A stretch of DNA of 64,000 nt from Dryas octopetala (taxonomy: Eukaryota > Streptophyta > Magnoliopsida > Rosales > Rosaceae). Below the pieces are notes generated by a model that saw only the letters and a list, made by a program, of their open reading frames with translations, was not told the origin of the DNA and searched no databases. Of the stretch, positions 43,252 through 55,416 are shown one piece after another. Position numbers and translations under genes: made by a program. How positions within the stretch are numbered: the first letter of the stretch is position 1; every line of letters begins with the position of its first letter. Where the stretch lies: positions 9,469,271 through 9,533,270 of the forward strand of contig OY992834.1 of assembly GCA_963921425.1 (NCBI GenBank), in the 5' to 3' direction.

Positions 43252-44179
43252 AATTATTGTTTCCGAAGGAATCTTTGGGAAACTACCATTGTTTAATACT
43301 TTGAATGTACATGCCTGGATGTATTTGAATGTCTCAAAATGAAATTATTGATAAGATTTGTCGGTTTACCATTCTCAATAGTTTAAGCTGTTAAGATATG
43401 GGTCAACAATGATTTTATATTTTAACACTTGCCCATGCCACTATCTTAGTGAACAAGTTCTAAAAAAAGAGCCTAACAAACCCTGGGTTATTGTGATTTG
43501 ATTTGGATAAACAAGAATATTTTGTGCTTCTGTCTCTCTTTTCCTCAATGGTAAGTGGTAACATATATATGTCTAAACGCAAATTCAATTCTCTAAGCCA
43601 ATCAACTGTAGTACTTTTTTTTTTATTTGGTCAACAAACAACTGTAGTACTTCAATTATAAATGGAGAGTGAAATCAGATATACCGATAGAAAACAGATT
43701 TAATTTCACTTGGAAGAGTGATCGTCATACACATTACACATCAAAAAATTAAATTCTGTCAAGCAGCAATAATTTTCCGAACACATGTATTTGGCAGAAG
43801 CAAGAAGTCAGTTAGAAAAAACCAAAAAAACATGTAGGTAAAAGTAAGGAACGAGGAACAAAAAGAATATGCGCACATCATCTCTCTCTTCTTCATCACT
43901 TATAATGCAGGATGGTTGTCTCAAATATAAGCTCTTTTGGAATATTTGCAACTAAACATTATGGTACACTTCAAAGCAATACTTTCTTTTGAGTAATTAC
44001 AATACAATTAAAACTCGTAAACCCAATATCAGTGACATCTGGTTGGCAAATCCTTTCCTTCCTAAAGTCGGATGCATGGCTTCATTGTACGAATCGAATT
44101 CAATCTATTCTAAAGCAGCTGTGTCATTCTACATCAATCAACAGCAGATACAAAGATCAATCAAGGGTTGCAAACTTGA
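43252..44179. other. Convergent 3' intergenic region
   Basis: This holds the 3' flanks of the SKIP4-like gene and of the small minus-strand gene. A T-run near 43615 is present. The short frames here lack recognisable features. Confidence 0.5.
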
Positions 44180-45960
44180 TCAGCTAGTCTTTCCCCTTTT
44201 AAATGCAGGATGTATGATTTTGCTTTGAGAATCTAATTTTTCAATCTTCGACACACTCTCTTTCACTCTCTTCAATACAATTGGCATAGCAGCAACATTA
44301 CTGGAAGCTTTCTCTTTAAGCAATCGTATTTTCTCTAAAGTCTGATCTTCATCAGCCATTACTGCCCCCTTATTAGAAGCAGCCAGTCCTGCATCTGTAT
44401 AACATACACATGTTCAGTGCTACACAATTACAACAGGAAATTCCATACTACAACTTCTCCTTCATACTTGTGTGCGTGTGTGTGGGTGGGGGTGTAAATA
44501 TACACCGAAAACAAACACCACGCAGCCATACTCAATTCAAGCTGATTTAGGAAAGCAAGGAAAAAGGTTAAGATGACAAATGCAAGAAATCCTACACTAG
44601 GTTCAACTAAAGCACCAATCTATAGGCAAAAATGCATGCAACAAATTTCTGAGACATTTATTTTAAAATTTTAAGTGAGAGTACACCCCCAGAAGCACAA
44701 ATAGAGAAAGCAGTGAAAACCTAGTTGAAACAAAGAACTAGTGCTTTTCCTTATCATATTCCAACCGTTGTAATATTTGACACATATTCACCACCACAAT
44801 CATAAAAAAGTTCACCACTCTGACCTCTGCCAACACGTGATCACTCATGATCTACCAACATGGCCACATATTCAACTACATACCCATAAACATCAACACC
44901 ATCTCCACCTTGGTGCTATCGTTAGCACCAACACTAAGATGATCACTACCACCATTCTTGCATTCATTAGCAATGTATCCACCAGTATTGCTACTGCAAC
45001 ATAACAACAAACCATTGTTTCACTAATTTACTCCATTCTTCAGTGAGCACAATACAAGGGAGAGGAATTTCATCTCTCAATTAAGCACTTCCATTATTGG
45101 ACCTCCCTTATTGAGATGGCAAAAGAGGCACAGAAAAATCAGCCATGTTTGGCGTGTGAACACCAATGGTAATATGACCACTACCACAAAAAGATTGATG
45201 CCTTAAACACTATGTCAATGCAAGCTTGCATACAGGAACATAAGTGAGCACCAATGCTTATGCCATCACTACCACAAAAAGATAGATGCCTTAAAAACTA
45301 TGCCAATGCAAGCTTTCATAGCTGTATCATTATTGCGGCCAGCACAGAAAAATTAGAAATAAACTTGAGCTCCCAAAAAGGGATCTTTGTACCAACATCA
45401 ATTGTCTGAGCTACAGCTTTTCTTTTCATTTGGTGGTGGGAGGTGAATGCACCACATTTTATGCATTTACAAAAGAAAGTGAACTGCATGATTAAACTAA
45501 AGTTTGGTGACACACACATACACAAAAAGACCCAATTTTGATTCTGAAATATCTCAGAACCCCAAATAACGCATACTTTAGAAAGACCCAAATTTTCATT
45601 TTCTATTCGTTCCACGTTTTTCTCAGCTACCAACCAGACCTCAAAAAGTATGAAACAACATCAATCTAAGAACTACTGCACTCATTATCCAACAACCCCA
45701 AACATATACAAAACCCAACAACACCATTAAAGAAATGTACCTGAATTCGGAGCTCCGGACGTCCCAGGGTCCAACCCATCAGGCAAAATGGGTCGCTGAG
45801 CCTCGAGAACGGAGGCTAGGGTGTTCTTGAGCTGATCCGGTATAGTGGCTCTGTACTCCAGAATCTTCTGCGCCATTTGCTTGACTTCGGATTCCAGCTC
45901 CTCCAGCTCTTCTTCCGAGTCGGATCCGCTTTCGGATCCACGACGCTCGCTCAGCGCCAT
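44180..45960 (-). CDS. Small uncharacterised acidic/coiled-coil plant protein
   Basis: Two exons on the minus strand, 45960-45741 and 44394-44180, give 144 aa. The N-terminus has a Ser/Glu/Asp-rich stretch (residues 6-30) followed by a helix-like segment (LESEVKQMAQKILEYRATIP) and a conserved-looking block DQLKNTLASVLEAQRPILPDGL. The second exon continues with EDQTLEKIRLLKEKASSNVA and MPIVLKRVKESVSRIEKLD, again amphipathic and probably coiled coil. No signal peptide or membrane segment is seen. I recognise the general type as a conserved plant protein without a known function and do not assign one. The 1.3-kb intron contains a tandem repeat at 45161-45325. Confidence 0.8.
45161..45325. repeat. 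Tandem direct repeat in an intron, about 88-bp period
   Basis: Two copies start caccaatggt (45161) and caccaatgct (45249). Both contain ccactaccacaaaaagat-type and 'atgccaatgcaagctt'-type sequence. The copies differ at several positions. It lies in the intron of the small acidic protein gene. Confidence 0.6.
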
Positions 45961-46123
45961 GTCTCAAATCCAGAGGGGGAGAGTGAGTGTGAAAATCAAG
46001 TTGGGGTTTGTTTTGGAGGGTAATTGAGTTTTTATTTAGACGTCAGGGCTTTTTTGAAATTTGAAATGTTGGAGGATGGTTTTTCGGATTTATCCAAATT
46101 TTGTTTTCGAGATTATATATAAA

Positions 46124-46334
46124 TAAATGAGCGTTTTAAAGTTAATTGATTAATAAATTAATAGAAAACTAACTTTTTTTTTTGTCCCTCACAGAAATGA
46201 AAAATCCAAAGCCTTTATTTTTTAAGTCTCACATTAAAGATAATCATTGTAAAAAACCAATTAATTTAGATATTATTTGGTCATCCAAATTCAACAATTA
46301 TCAAATAAATAGACGAACACTATATTTTGATAAA
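46124..46334. mobile_element. Left part of a family-A MITE, split by an insertion
   Basis: This stretch (gcgttttaaagttaattgat... ending tattttgataaa) matches the left half of the MITE at 20106-20501. The match resumes after 47532 with aagtatataaataattgtta, corresponding to agcatataaatagttgttat in the other copy. The right end beyond about 47610 is lost or replaced. Confidence 0.55.
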
Positions 46335-47523
46335 GAGAAATTTCATTAAATATTCATTTTTAATATAACAATATCTCTTCTAAGTTCTAACCTTTCCCAC
46401 CCATTTTTATCTTTTATAATTTGTTGGCCCATTTTCGAACAAAAATGCCCTTCTCTCTCTCCCACTCACATCAACATCCTCTCCATTTGTAATATCCACA
46501 TATTACATAGCTACCCAGCTATCAACATTCTCCTCATCTCTCTACACAGTTACACAACGAAATCTATGGCTATTCTTCTTCTTCTTTCTCCATTGCCACT
46601 CATCCAAATCCCCATGGCAACAACCATTCCACCAAGCCTCGCAAGACTTTACTTCCTAAGCTTTCTCCCTCCAAACCCTCCTACAATCTCCACCCTACAT
46701 TCTTGCCCCCCCTCCCTTCTTTGTTGTCTGATGGGACTTGGCCAGCCAAACCTACCTCGGCTACTTTGCCAACTTCGCCTCCAAGCTCGCTTGAGATGGA
46801 AAGCTCCAGGATTTTGCAAACTGGGTTTCTAATTGAGCTGGGAAAGAGATTTCTGGGTTTCTAAAGGAGGGGAAGGTAAGGGATTTTCAGGTTTCTAAAG
46901 GAGCGGAAGGTCCGGAGTGTCGTCAAGGTCTTGGCGAAAGTTCAAGAGCTTGGGGTTCCTCCATTGAAGCTGTTTGATGTGGGAAGACATTGTAGCAGCC
47001 TTTTGGAATGTGGGTCAGTCAATTGGGTTTCTTTTGTTTACCTTTTTTTTTTTTTTTTTTCCTTTGAAATTTTGTGGGTTTTGGATGTAATCGGGAAAAA
47101 AGATTACCAAGAACATTGTATTCATTATTCATTATGGGTTTTTGTTGTTCCACAAAATTCTGACATGGTTTTGTTGTTCCAGATATGAAATTTCGATTTG
47201 GGTTTGATGTTCCAGATATGAAATTTCGATCTGGGTTTGATGTTTTAGATTTGAATTTTCAACCTGAGTTTGTTGTTTCAGATCTGAAATTTGATCGTCG
47301 ACGACAAATGGTCAACACATGGTACTACAATCACTTTAGATGGTGTTGCAGCCAGTTCATCATATTCATCATTTTCTATCTTTCTTTTTTTTGTCGACCA
47401 TGTGGCGAAGAGAAAGACATTTTTGTCTGAAAATGAGCCAAAGAGTCATAAAAGATAAAGTTGAGTGGGAATGGTTAAAAAAGATAGAGTTATATTAAAA
47501 AAAGTTATTTAATGAAATTTCTC
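46335..47523. mobile_element. MULE-like element, 1,189 bp, with gene-fragment-like interior
   Basis: Inverted ends: GAGAAATTTCATTAAATA at 46335 and its complement at 47523. A 9-bp flanking repeat (TTTGATAAA, 46326-46334; TTTAATAAA, 47524-47532) has one mismatch, and 9 bp is typical of Mutator-like elements. The interior is much more GC-rich and gene-like, for example the frame near 46930 (AKVQELGVPPLKLFDVGR) and a Ser/Pro-rich frame near 46610-46800. The source gene was not identified. A 36-bp tandem repeat lies at 47178-47290. No transposase is present. Confidence 0.7.
47178..47290 (+). repeat. 36-bp tandem repeat, about three copies
   Basis: The unit begins ccagatatgaaatttcgat and ends gggtttgatgtt. 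The first two copies are almost identical and the third is diverged. The repeat is in frame over its length (for example KFRFGFDV then KFRSGFDV), but no full gene surrounds it. Confidence 0.65.
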
Positions 47524-47532
47524 TTTAATAAA

Positions 47533-48635
47533 AGTATATAAATAATTGTTATTATAATTAAATTGCTAAAAAATTTATGATTTAGAAGATTTTTTATAAA
47601 TATGATAATTTTGATCAGTAATGCTACACTTACCATATTTTTATACTACAATTTCATACCATCTTACATAACATTCATACATTGGACACTACAAATTAAA
47701 AAATAAAACCTAAAAAAGAAAAAGGAAATACCATTCCAGTAAAGTAATGACACATCAGGGAAAACATGTAGCTTAAATAACTCACTCATAACGTCCTTTA
47801 AAAGATTACGCGGATCTTTGAAATGAGGCTTAAAAAATGAGCGTTTCAAATTATAAAATTACATCATGTATTGAGAAAAAAAAAAGTTATTAATTTTGAA
47901 TTAATTTATCAACCAATTAGCTTTATGTGGCTAACTTGAGTTCTCCCTATCACTGCCTCATTTTTTCAAATTGGTTTCAGTTTTACAATCATTAATATCA
48001 AAACTAAGGCAGAAGACATTATGTTATTTGAAATTCCCTTCAATTGTGGAAACATATTTGTTGCACATTATTCAAAGACATATAACTATATAAGTAATGC
48101 TTTTTTTTTTTGCTTCATTATTTAATATTTAATTATTTAGTAATGAAAATCTGAGAAATTTTTTGATTTAATATTACTTATGTTTTTTGGTACTAGATAG
48201 TCTAGATTTAATATTAATTCTTTATTCTCTTGGCAAAATGAAAACCCCGCCAACTCTGAAGTCTGAACCTCCTTACAAATCCGTTTGGCTTCCGAGAAAC
48301 CATCGGAAAATCGAACTCTTGAATTTCAGGCTATTCAGCCAAGAAAGTTCATTACTTTCTCCTTCTCCATTTTCTCAGTAACCAAACAAAGAAGTCAACT
48401 CAATCCTAAGTAATCCTAACTTGTAACTCAGCGAAGAGTACGAGGCTCTCCAGCTCTTCCCTCTAAAATCCCAGAAAGAGACATCTAACACACCTTGGCC
48501 ACTTCGAATGTCATAAACGCATTTGAAACATTCTAAGCTGCATTATCTTTAATCCAACGCCACCCATTTCCTCTAACAACAAAATCACACTTCTCTTTTC
48601 CCAATTGCTTTCAGTGTTTCTCTTTTGTTGCTCTA
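47533..48635 (+). promoter_or_regulatory. Intergenic region and promoter of the ankyrin kinase gene
   Basis: The left end is the remnant right half of the split MITE (to about 47610). Further AT-rich DNA near 47610-47880 starts 'aatgctacacttaccatatt', which may be another degraded element. The expected leader of the kinase gene lies at about 48400-48635. No other gene is supported. Confidence 0.45.
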
Positions 48636-51600
48636 ATGGAAGATTGCAAATCTCTATCATCGTTTTCATCAAAGGTGATCATATTTCTCATATTTCCAAA
48701 TGAGTATGATAATTATAATTTTTGGAATGTTGTGATTTTAATTTTAGTTTGATTTTCCTTCATTTTCTTGGAAACCAAATAGAGGGTTGGATTCAAACTC
48801 AAATATAGTTTTAGTACAGCTTTCATTACTAGGAGCTTGTGATGTTTTGAGACACAAATTTTAGCTTTATTTGATGCATCATTGGAAGTTGTAAAGAGGG
48901 TAGTGCATAAGTACATATGTTAAGCAATGAAGTAAAGTGTTTGTTATGCATGAGTTTTCCTTGTTACAATATTACAAGCAAAAAGTTGAAGATTTTGCTT
49001 TCTGAATCATGCAGCTGCCTCAAAAAATTGGGTCAGAAGGTCCGTACCGGCTGCTGTATTGTTCGAGTAAGGGTGACAAAGCAGGGGTGATGCAGGAGTT
49101 AGAGAAAGGTGTGGAGCCCAATTTGGGTGACTATGATAGGAGAACGGCTCTTCATTTGGCATCCTGTGAAGGCTGCACTGAAATTGTTGTTCTGCTTCTT
49201 CAGAAAGGTGCTGATGTGAACTCCACAGATCGTTGGGGCCGCACTGTAAGTTCATCCATGTCTTGCCATTGATGTACAAATCATTCGCTCTGGCAAATAG
49301 TTAGTAAGAAATAGTACTAAAGCATTTTCTATGTCATTTTATAACATGACCAAAATAAAGAATTGCTTGCTTTTTTGTAATGTTCCCAATAGCTTTATGA
49401 TGTTTTTTTCCTTATAATATGATGTCCGTTCTCCAGTTAATATAAATGATTTGAGCCAATTGTTGATATGAGTGATCTTGCAGCCATTGTCAGATGCTCG
49501 TAGCTTCAGTCATGAGGGGATTTGCAAGATATTGGAGGCTAAGGGTGGAATAGATCCGGTATTTCACTTTCTTAATGCATATATACATGGTATAAAGATT
49601 AATCGATTACCGACGTCTCCCTATGTTATATTTGCTTTTATATTCTGCATTTCTTCTCAAAATATTAGCTTATGTTTCCTTACATAATATTTGAATATAA
49701 TTATTGGCAGATAATGTAATTTCTTTATATGTTAAAGGTAGGGCTTGACTCCCAGATTCCATGCTATGAAATTGACCACCTTGAGGTGAACATGGATGAA
49801 GCAACACTTATTGGAGAGGTAAATTGTGTTAACTCACTTTCTTCGGGAAAATGATTGCAACTCATTTTTGATGTTCGAAATAGGCTATTATGAAATATCT
49901 AACCTTTGCACATGCAGTTTCTTGCTTTTATATCCCATTCATGATACTTCACATGTACTTAAAATTACATAGAAATGCAGGGAGCATATGGAGAAATTTA
50001 TTTAGTAAAGTGGCGTGGTACAGAAGTTGCTGCTAAAACAATTCGTTCCTCCATTGCTTCCAATTCCGCGGTGAAGTGAGTTTCTCTATCTGCATATATC
50101 TGATGGTTTGTAGTCAGCTTGTAAGTACCAGCATAAATAGATCATGGCAGTTAAAAGAAAAACTAATCATTGATAAGATAATAACAAGTATGAATTTGAA
50201 GTAAACTATAAAATCAACAAATAACTTTTATGATCTTTCTCACATTGTGTGGAAGGATTATGGGTAACACTTATACATTTTAAACTGTGTGAAAGTCTTT
50301 TGTGTAGTTTCTTGAGTTCAATTAACTAGAAAAAACTTACTCGTTTTGATGTGGATTTGGTTGCTCTAGATCTGTAGTCTGCATATTTTAAGCATAGAAC
50401 CATGCATGCTACATGATTTGCTATCTTTCTAGTTGATTGAACTATGAAAAGTTGTAAATTTAAAGCCAATATATTTATTTGTTGGATTCAAGCAAGTTGA
50501 ACTAACTTTGCTAACTTCGACCAAAAAAAAAAAAAAAAAGAACTAACTTTGCTAACTGCAGGAGTATCTTTATGAAGGAACTTGCTTTGTGGCAAAAATT
50601 GCGCCACCCTAATATAGTGCAGTTCCTTGGTGTTCTAAAGCACCCTGACCGCCTGATCTTCCTCACTGAGTATCTTTGCAATGTAAGTTTTCTTGTGCAA
50701 TATTTCGTTTTTTTTTTTTTCATTCTAAATAAATGTTCACGTTTCTCCCGTCAATGTGAATGCACCAGGGAAGTTTGCATGATATATTAAAAAGGAAAGG
50801 AAGACTTGATCCACTAACTGTAGTTGCTTATGCTTTAGATATCGCCAGGTACGCGTACATACTAGTGATATGTGCTTCTGTAATATAATTTACTATCTTA
50901 TACAATTATTCACTCATTCACTGATTGACAATGCTGTCAATCATTGATATAGAATCTTGATGAATGTCTAAAATTTGCTAATGACCTCCCAAATTTGCAT
51001 TCTTGTCATATATCTCATTTGTATTTGGCACTATTTCTACTCGTTTGCATACTTTAATTTGAACTTGCTGTTGACTACTATCTTAAAATCTTGCAGAGGT
51101 ATGAATTATCTCCATCAGCATAAACCGCGTGCTATAATTCATAGAGATTTGACACCAAGGTACATAGTGAAATATTTTATAAATGCATTTTGTGAGTCAA
51201 AATATATGATTTTTTGCTTACCAAAATTATACCAATTGTTCCATCCCCGGGCAGCTAATGCTTCTTCTTCTTTGTTATGTAGAAATGTGTTACAAGATGA
51301 AGCTGGACACCTCAAGGTCACAGATTTTGGCTTAAGAAAAATTGCACAGGAAAATGATGTATCTGGTTATAAAATGACTGGCCAAACAGGTTCATGTAAG
51401 ACATGTCTTTTCATTCAAAATCAAGCATCCCTGTAAACTTGGTGCTTGCTCTAATGTTCTCATCATATTGGCTAGATCGTTATATGGCACCTGAGGTTTA
51501 TTGTCGAGAATCATATGGGAAGAGCATCGATATATTCTCATTCGCTCTAATAGTACATGAGGTGCATCTACTTAAAACTTGGTTTCAATTCCTTTTTTAT

Positions 51601-52062
51601 TTGTGTTTGTATCAATTCTTATATCATGAAGATATATTTCTAATGGAATATCCAATTTGAGGCTTTCTAATGGATTATTTCTAATGCAGATGTTTCTAGG
51701 AGGACCATCTAATCTGGCAGAGGACCCTGAACAAATTGCAGACAAGCGAGCATATGAAGATTCTCGGCCACCTCTCTACTCTTATTTGTACCCTGAACCA
51801 ATCAGGACGTGAGTATTCTTGTACTACAAAGATTGGTCACAATAGATTACTTTCTTTCATGTAGAAGCAGGCATTTGTTTTGCATGATTATAGAGTAATT
51901 GAGCTCTGCTTTGCATAACTTAGGCTTCTCCGAGAATGCTGGCATCAGAATCCAGATTGCAGACCTACATTTGAAGAGATCATTTTGCAGTTGGAGACTA
52001 TTCAAGAGACATTTCAAAACAAGAAAAAGATGGGAACCTGTAGTACTTGTGTCATCTCATGA
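48636..52062 (+). CDS. Ankyrin-repeat TKL protein kinase (integrin-linked-kinase-like)
   Basis: Exons: 48636-48674, 49015-49245, 49484-49558, 49738-49818, 49981-50075, 50562-50682, 50769-50848, 51097-51159, 51283-51395, 51476-51561, 51690-51808, 51924-52062; 413 aa, phases consistent. Ankyrin repeats occupy about residues 25-115 (DYDRRTALHLASCEGCTEIV, GADVNSTDRWGRTPLSDA). The kinase domain runs from about residue 140 to 395: GEGAYGEIYLVKWRGTEVAAKTI (glycine loop and VAxK lysine), LRHPNIVQFLG, the catalytic loop HRDLTPRN, DFGLRK, and RYMAPEVY. This is the plant ankyrin-TKL group, sometimes called ILK or VIK-like and linked to stress and vascular signalling; the substrate is unknown. The usual Lys of HRDLKPxN is Thr here, while Asp and Asn remain. 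Confidence 0.92.
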
Positions 52063-52591
52063 GATGTGATTATGGAAGGCATATGCTACTTCTTTTTTTT
52101 TGGTACAAAGAAGGCTAGGGGAGAGGAGAGGTTGGAACTGAGTGTTGGGTAAATGCTCTATACTACAAGAGTTACAAACCCCAGTATATTGTTTTTCTTT
52201 TTTGTGTATAGGTATATGTTACTTTCTTTATAACTTCTTTACAAGAAGTAGTTATCACTATATATTTTTAATTATTTTGCCTTGGCACCTTGGTGCATAT
52301 CTTAGATGAGGCCTTCAAGGACAAGTGGCTTTACCACTACCAAAATGTCTTAGAAAGACCAAAAGCTTGCTAATCATGCATTCACTCTTTTCCTACGTTT
52401 CCAAACTCTTACAAATCGAGGACATTCAAAGTTTCACTTGCTCTCAATCTAATGTTCAATTCTCGACCAATCATAAGTAAAATATATAATTCAATAAAGA
52501 GATGATGGTTGAATAAACAACTACGGAATGAGAATAGTTTATCCCTTTTTAATTGGTATAATACAAAACAGAAGAGAACTAAAATCAAATT
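52063..52591 (+). other. 3' flank of the kinase gene
   Basis: AT-rich 3' flanking sequence containing a T-run near 52094. No gene or mobile element was recognised before the tRNA. Confidence 0.5.
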
Positions 52592-52665
52592 GTCTGGGTG
52601 GTGTAGTCGGTTATCACGCTAGTCTCACACACTAGAGGTCCCCGGTTCGAACCCGGGCTCAGACA
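52592..52665 (+). tRNA. tRNA-Val (anticodon CAC)
   Basis: A full cloverleaf can be drawn. The acceptor stem is GTCTGGG paired with CTCAGAC (one G-T pair), followed by a D arm with GTAGTCGGTTATC. The anticodon stem CTAGT/ACTAG encloses the loop CTCACAC, giving anticodon CAC. The T arm is CCCGG-TTCGAAC-CCGGG and the discriminator base is A. The TTCGAACCC and GTGTAGTCGG stretches also serve as the internal B and A boxes of the Pol III promoter. No intron is present, and CCA is not encoded, as usual for eukaryotes. A T-run follows at about 52683. Confidence 0.97.
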
Positions 52666-52681
52666 CTCCGCTTATTATTCC

Positions 52682-52689
52682 CTTTTTTT
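52682..52689 (+). terminator. Pol III terminator of the tRNA gene
   Basis: A run of T residues 17 bp after the tRNA fits an RNA polymerase III stop signal. Confidence 0.6.
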
Positions 52690-53045
52690 AACTGTTTTTT
52701 CAGCTGCCATCGATTGTGACAATTATTGCTGCAGATTGCAATGCCTGCAAGGCTGGAACTAAGTATATTAAGTCTTTTTATAAACGTATAATTAGTAATG
52801 TCGCACTCAATCACTACCCCAAAGTCAACTATCTACATAAAAACAAAAACCAGAAGAAATTTACAAATACATTCATATAACATAATCCTCTACTTTATAT
52901 TTACAAATTTGAATCCTGAGGCTCAATTGTAATGCATCGTTTAGACGAAAGAAAGTGAATGAAACTTATAGCTCCGCAGATTTGTGGATTTATGGATAGG
53001 TGCCTGACCATTTATGATTCAGGGCTAGCTGAGCTTCTCATCCAA

Positions 53046-55416
53046 CTAAGACTTAGGCTGACCATTTGGAGAGTGCTGCTCAGACTGGATCTTTCCTTTT
53101 GCAGTAAGCCGCGCTTGAATTAGTTTTTCACTTGCAAGAGCCTCCTGTACGTTCTTTTGAACTGAACTGCAAAGGTCATCAAGGGCCAGCATTGGAAATG
53201 GCTCCTCTATAAGAACACCGACCTACAAACATCAATCGCCATATTAGAGCACATGCACCATATACTGATAATGAAGACACATGAACTTTCAAGTTGCAAG
53301 TGAGAATCCTTCTACATCATCGTTTTCTAACTGAACACTAAAATTTCCATCAACTAATGTCGCACCCTATTTCTCCCATTCAGTTTATACAAAGAAAGGC
53401 CATTAAAAATCCATTTAACTTTCGTTGCCTGATTGGTTTCATCATATTAAAATTCATTTGAAGTCCGATTTATAGACAAAAAATAAATATTAGGTACTAC
53501 AGGTAAGAAATGAGAAATCTAACTTGTGCATGAAGGGGAAAAAGAAAGAAGAAAACATTAGACAGCACACAGGGAAAAGAAGAAAAGAACATACTTCTTC
53601 AATGCAGAACAACGAAGCAGCACTAACAAAAGTAGCAGGAACCACAATCCAGTGGCAATCATCCCAAAGTATGATAGGAAGAGTGAGATGCCAGAGGACT
53701 AGAAACCTTGAAGTCAAGCGCGTATAAGAGAGAGGGATGGGAGTACCAATTAGTTGTTCACATACACCAATTCCTTCATGGAAACAAGAGATCTTTGATT
53801 CCTGTGTAATGATAAGGTATGCAAGATACTGATTAAATTTCTTCATCCATATAGCTTACATTTAGTTTCCCATAACTGTTGCTAACAAAAAGCTACATAA
53901 TGTCTAAGGAAAAGAATACTGACTTATAATTGATTCCTGTAAATTTATTCAAGAAATTACTATGCCACTAGCAATTTTGATCAGCTTCTTTAAATCGAAC
54001 TTATGCACCAGAAGGAAATTATAACAAAAAAAGCTCAGGGATCATGAGAAAAAACTTTTCAAGTAAATAGTAATTTGAGATTGTCTTCAGTAGGAAGAGA
54101 TTACCAACACATTTCTCCTTGATTCCTCCAACTTTAGCAACCGGATGCTCTGGGAGATAAAATCAATAATGCAGCCGGGCCGATGTTTTGAATTCAAAAC
54201 AACTAGCAGATCATCTACTTCAAGCAAATTTTGGAGGTCCCGTCCAATATCTGAGCCATAAATGACATGACACTGCACTTAAAAGTTAAAATTTTTCAAC
54301 TGATTGTGTCACCAATATTAATCTAGTCAAATTACAGTTCTAAATAATGAAAAAGAAACAGAATCATGTTTTCTTCAGCATGGAACAATAAATGAAACAA
54401 AAGGTAGGCTCTAGCTCAAGTTGTGCATTGGGTCCCAATGAAAATTTTCTAGATGTACCTTGTTACCTTGATTTCCTTAAAATCTAGATTCTAGACCTCG
54501 AAAGCATAAACCATGATTCACCATCTTTAATAATTTCTTCAGCCATATACCAACCACACTAATGCCTAAACCACACTAATGCTTCTTATTTTCAATGATC
54601 AATTTTGACAAACTTGCATTTTTTTATGAGCAATTTACTACTAACAGTGTGATATAAGCAAATCTATAAAAATGCATGCTAAACTTCAAAACATTACAAC
54701 ATCGAAAAGTTAAATTGACCAACCTTCAGCGCAACCGGGAAGGCCATAACATACTGCAAAAGTGCCTTCTTGAGCGGAGCATCACCTGAATTGTCAACCC
54801 CGGAAATGATCTGCCTTGCAAAATCATTAGCCCCTGAAATCACCCTTGTCCAAGCCTTCCTCCCTTCTTCAAACCTCGAATACGAGGCCTCTGTCCTGAA
54901 CACCAACAACAGCGCCAACGCCGGCGCTGTCAACTGGTACGGCAACGACGAGGACCTCAGCACGGGGAAAAACCCCGGCAGCCAATTCATCAAAACCGCC
55001 GAATTGTAGCTTGCAATCACCACTGCCACCAAGGTGAAAGCAATCACGGGCGGTATCAACGACAAAATGACCCGTGATGAGAGGCTCGACAGAAAGTGCC
55101 GGAGGTGGCGGTAAGAGCTTCTGTGATTGACCCATTTCTCATGGTTGTAAAGGGTTCTGTTCTGTCTCATCCCACGCTCTTGTACCCTGTCAGCCCAGTC
55201 GGGAATAGCCCGGAGGATTGAGATTAAGGTTTGGGCAGGAGAGGAAGATGATGGTGGTGGGGTTGGGTATTGTGAGCAGTGGAGTTTGAATGAGAGGGTT
55301 TTGGGTTTGGAGAGAAAAGTTGGGTATTGAAATTTTGAGAAAGTGTTGGGGGTAGAGTTGGACAAGAGTGAGATTTTGGTGGTGGGTTTGAGGAGGTTTG
55401 TGGGTTGTGTCAGCAT
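53046..55416 (-). CDS. VCCN1: Bestrophin-like voltage-dependent chloride channel, plastid (VCCN1-like)
   Basis: Exons on the minus strand: 55416-54724, 54272-54105, 53801-53595, 53222-53046; 414 aa, phases consistent. The N-terminus (about 1-60) is Ser/Thr/Pro-rich and probably a plastid transit peptide. Membrane segments include VILSLIPPVIAFTLVAVVIA (about residue 115) and YQLTAPALALLLVFRTEASY (about 160), the latter with the conserved RTxxSYxRxxEGR bestrophin/UPF0187 block. The C-terminal half holds IGTPIPLSYTRLTSRFLVLW and a second hydrophobic stretch. Arabidopsis VCCN1 is a thylakoid chloride channel that tunes the proton motive force when light changes; the same role is inferred here. 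The next gene on that side is the tRNA, on the opposite strand. Confidence 0.93.

Noticed and set aside
46566..46832. 88-aa frame starting MAILLLLSPLPL as a signal-peptide protein
   Set aside because: It lies inside a MULE-like element, another frame of the same DNA looks as gene-like, and no family could be named; treated as captured fragment.
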